Source: a virus. Taken from it: 25,066 nucleotides of DNA. Positions within the stretch are counted from its first letter, which is position 1. Every line of letters begins with the position of its first letter. A program made the translations under genes and the position numbers. The notes below the pieces were generated by a model, which searched no databases, was not told the DNA's origin, and saw only the letters and a list, made by a program, of their open reading frames with translations. Positions 25,007 to 25,066 of the stretch are shown here, piece by piece. The stretch is from positions 1 to 25,066 of IMG/VR virus record IMGVR_UViG_3300020459_000065; one strand, given 5' to 3'.

Positions 25007-25066
25007 TTATTCTGCTAGTTTAGCAAAATAGGATAACGTATCATCCTCTTCATCGGTTGCAGTAAC
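25007..25066 (-). CDS. Carboxy-terminal end of a converging gene (partial)
   Basis: On the minus strand the last 60 bases read as an open frame ending in TAA (25009-25007): Val-Thr-Ala-Thr-Asp-Glu-Glu-Asp-Asp-Thr-Leu-Ser-Tyr-Phe-Ala-Lys-Leu-Ala-Glu. The acidic, helical ending followed 8 bases later by a terminator with a good minus-strand U-tract makes it a credible gene end. Nineteen residues are too few to name it. Confidence 0.65.
   Translation of the reverse strand, partial: VTATDEEDDTLSYFAKLAE

Noticed and set aside
1-25066. tRNA genes, CRISPR arrays, insertion sequences, homing endonucleases, auxiliary metabolic genes.
   Set aside because: I looked on both strands and saw none; the window is filled with structural genes and short gaps.

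Overview
This window is a virion-structure region of a T4-like marine myovirus. It is AT-rich and carries a T4-type head-completion gene, tail-tube and baseplate genes, and an unusually large set of collagen-like and beta-rich fibre genes. That combination is typical of cyanophages of Prochlorococcus/Synechococcus and of related pelagic myoviruses. The host cannot be fixed from this window: no photosynthesis or other host-derived metabolic gene lies in it, and a SAR11 phage remains possible. No tRNA, CRISPR, insertion sequence or integrase was seen, and no gene-free stretch exceeds about 50 bases.

Layout. Two divergent units start from a 35-base gap near 22150-22184 that holds two facing late-promoter-like CTAAATA motifs. 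The rightward unit (22185-24975) has gene 4 (head completion), an unknown 134-residue gene, gene 48 (tail-tube cap) and gene 53 (baseplate wedge), with start and stop codons mostly overlapping. It ends at a strong hairpin (24977-24999), beyond which the last 19 codons of a converging gene are visible. The leftward unit runs from 22149 to the left edge: a gene-54-like tail-tube initiator, gene 26, a 59-codon ORF at the position of T4 gene 51, two tape-measure-like proteins, a gp27-like hub, a gp5-like OB-fold hub protein without a recognisable lysozyme domain, a separate beta-helical spike protein, a 1146-residue beta-helix fibre/baseplate protein, a 331-residue and an 890-residue protein sharing a Cys/His/YPR module, a small 140-residue protein, a collagen-like glycine-rich fibre, a fibre-assembly-chaperone-like protein, a collagen/pectate-lyase-like tailspike, and a collagen-like gene cut by the window edge.

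How they work together. The right part of the leftward unit builds the baseplate hub, tail tube start and length-determining core; the left part builds host-recognition fibres from exchangeable modules (a shared N-terminal module, Gly-X-Y stalks, a recurring beta insert, variable tips).

The most notable signal is at the gene 26/59-codon ORF junction. A T_TTT_TTC slippery heptamer, a GGAGGG Shine-Dalgarno-like element 9 nt upstream, and a 10-bp interrupted stem-loop starting 5 nt downstream all lie exactly where a -1 shift would fuse gp26 in frame to the small ORF. This is a predicted programmed frameshift analogous to the lambda G/GT tail-chaperone arrangement, directly ahead of the tape-measure-like genes.
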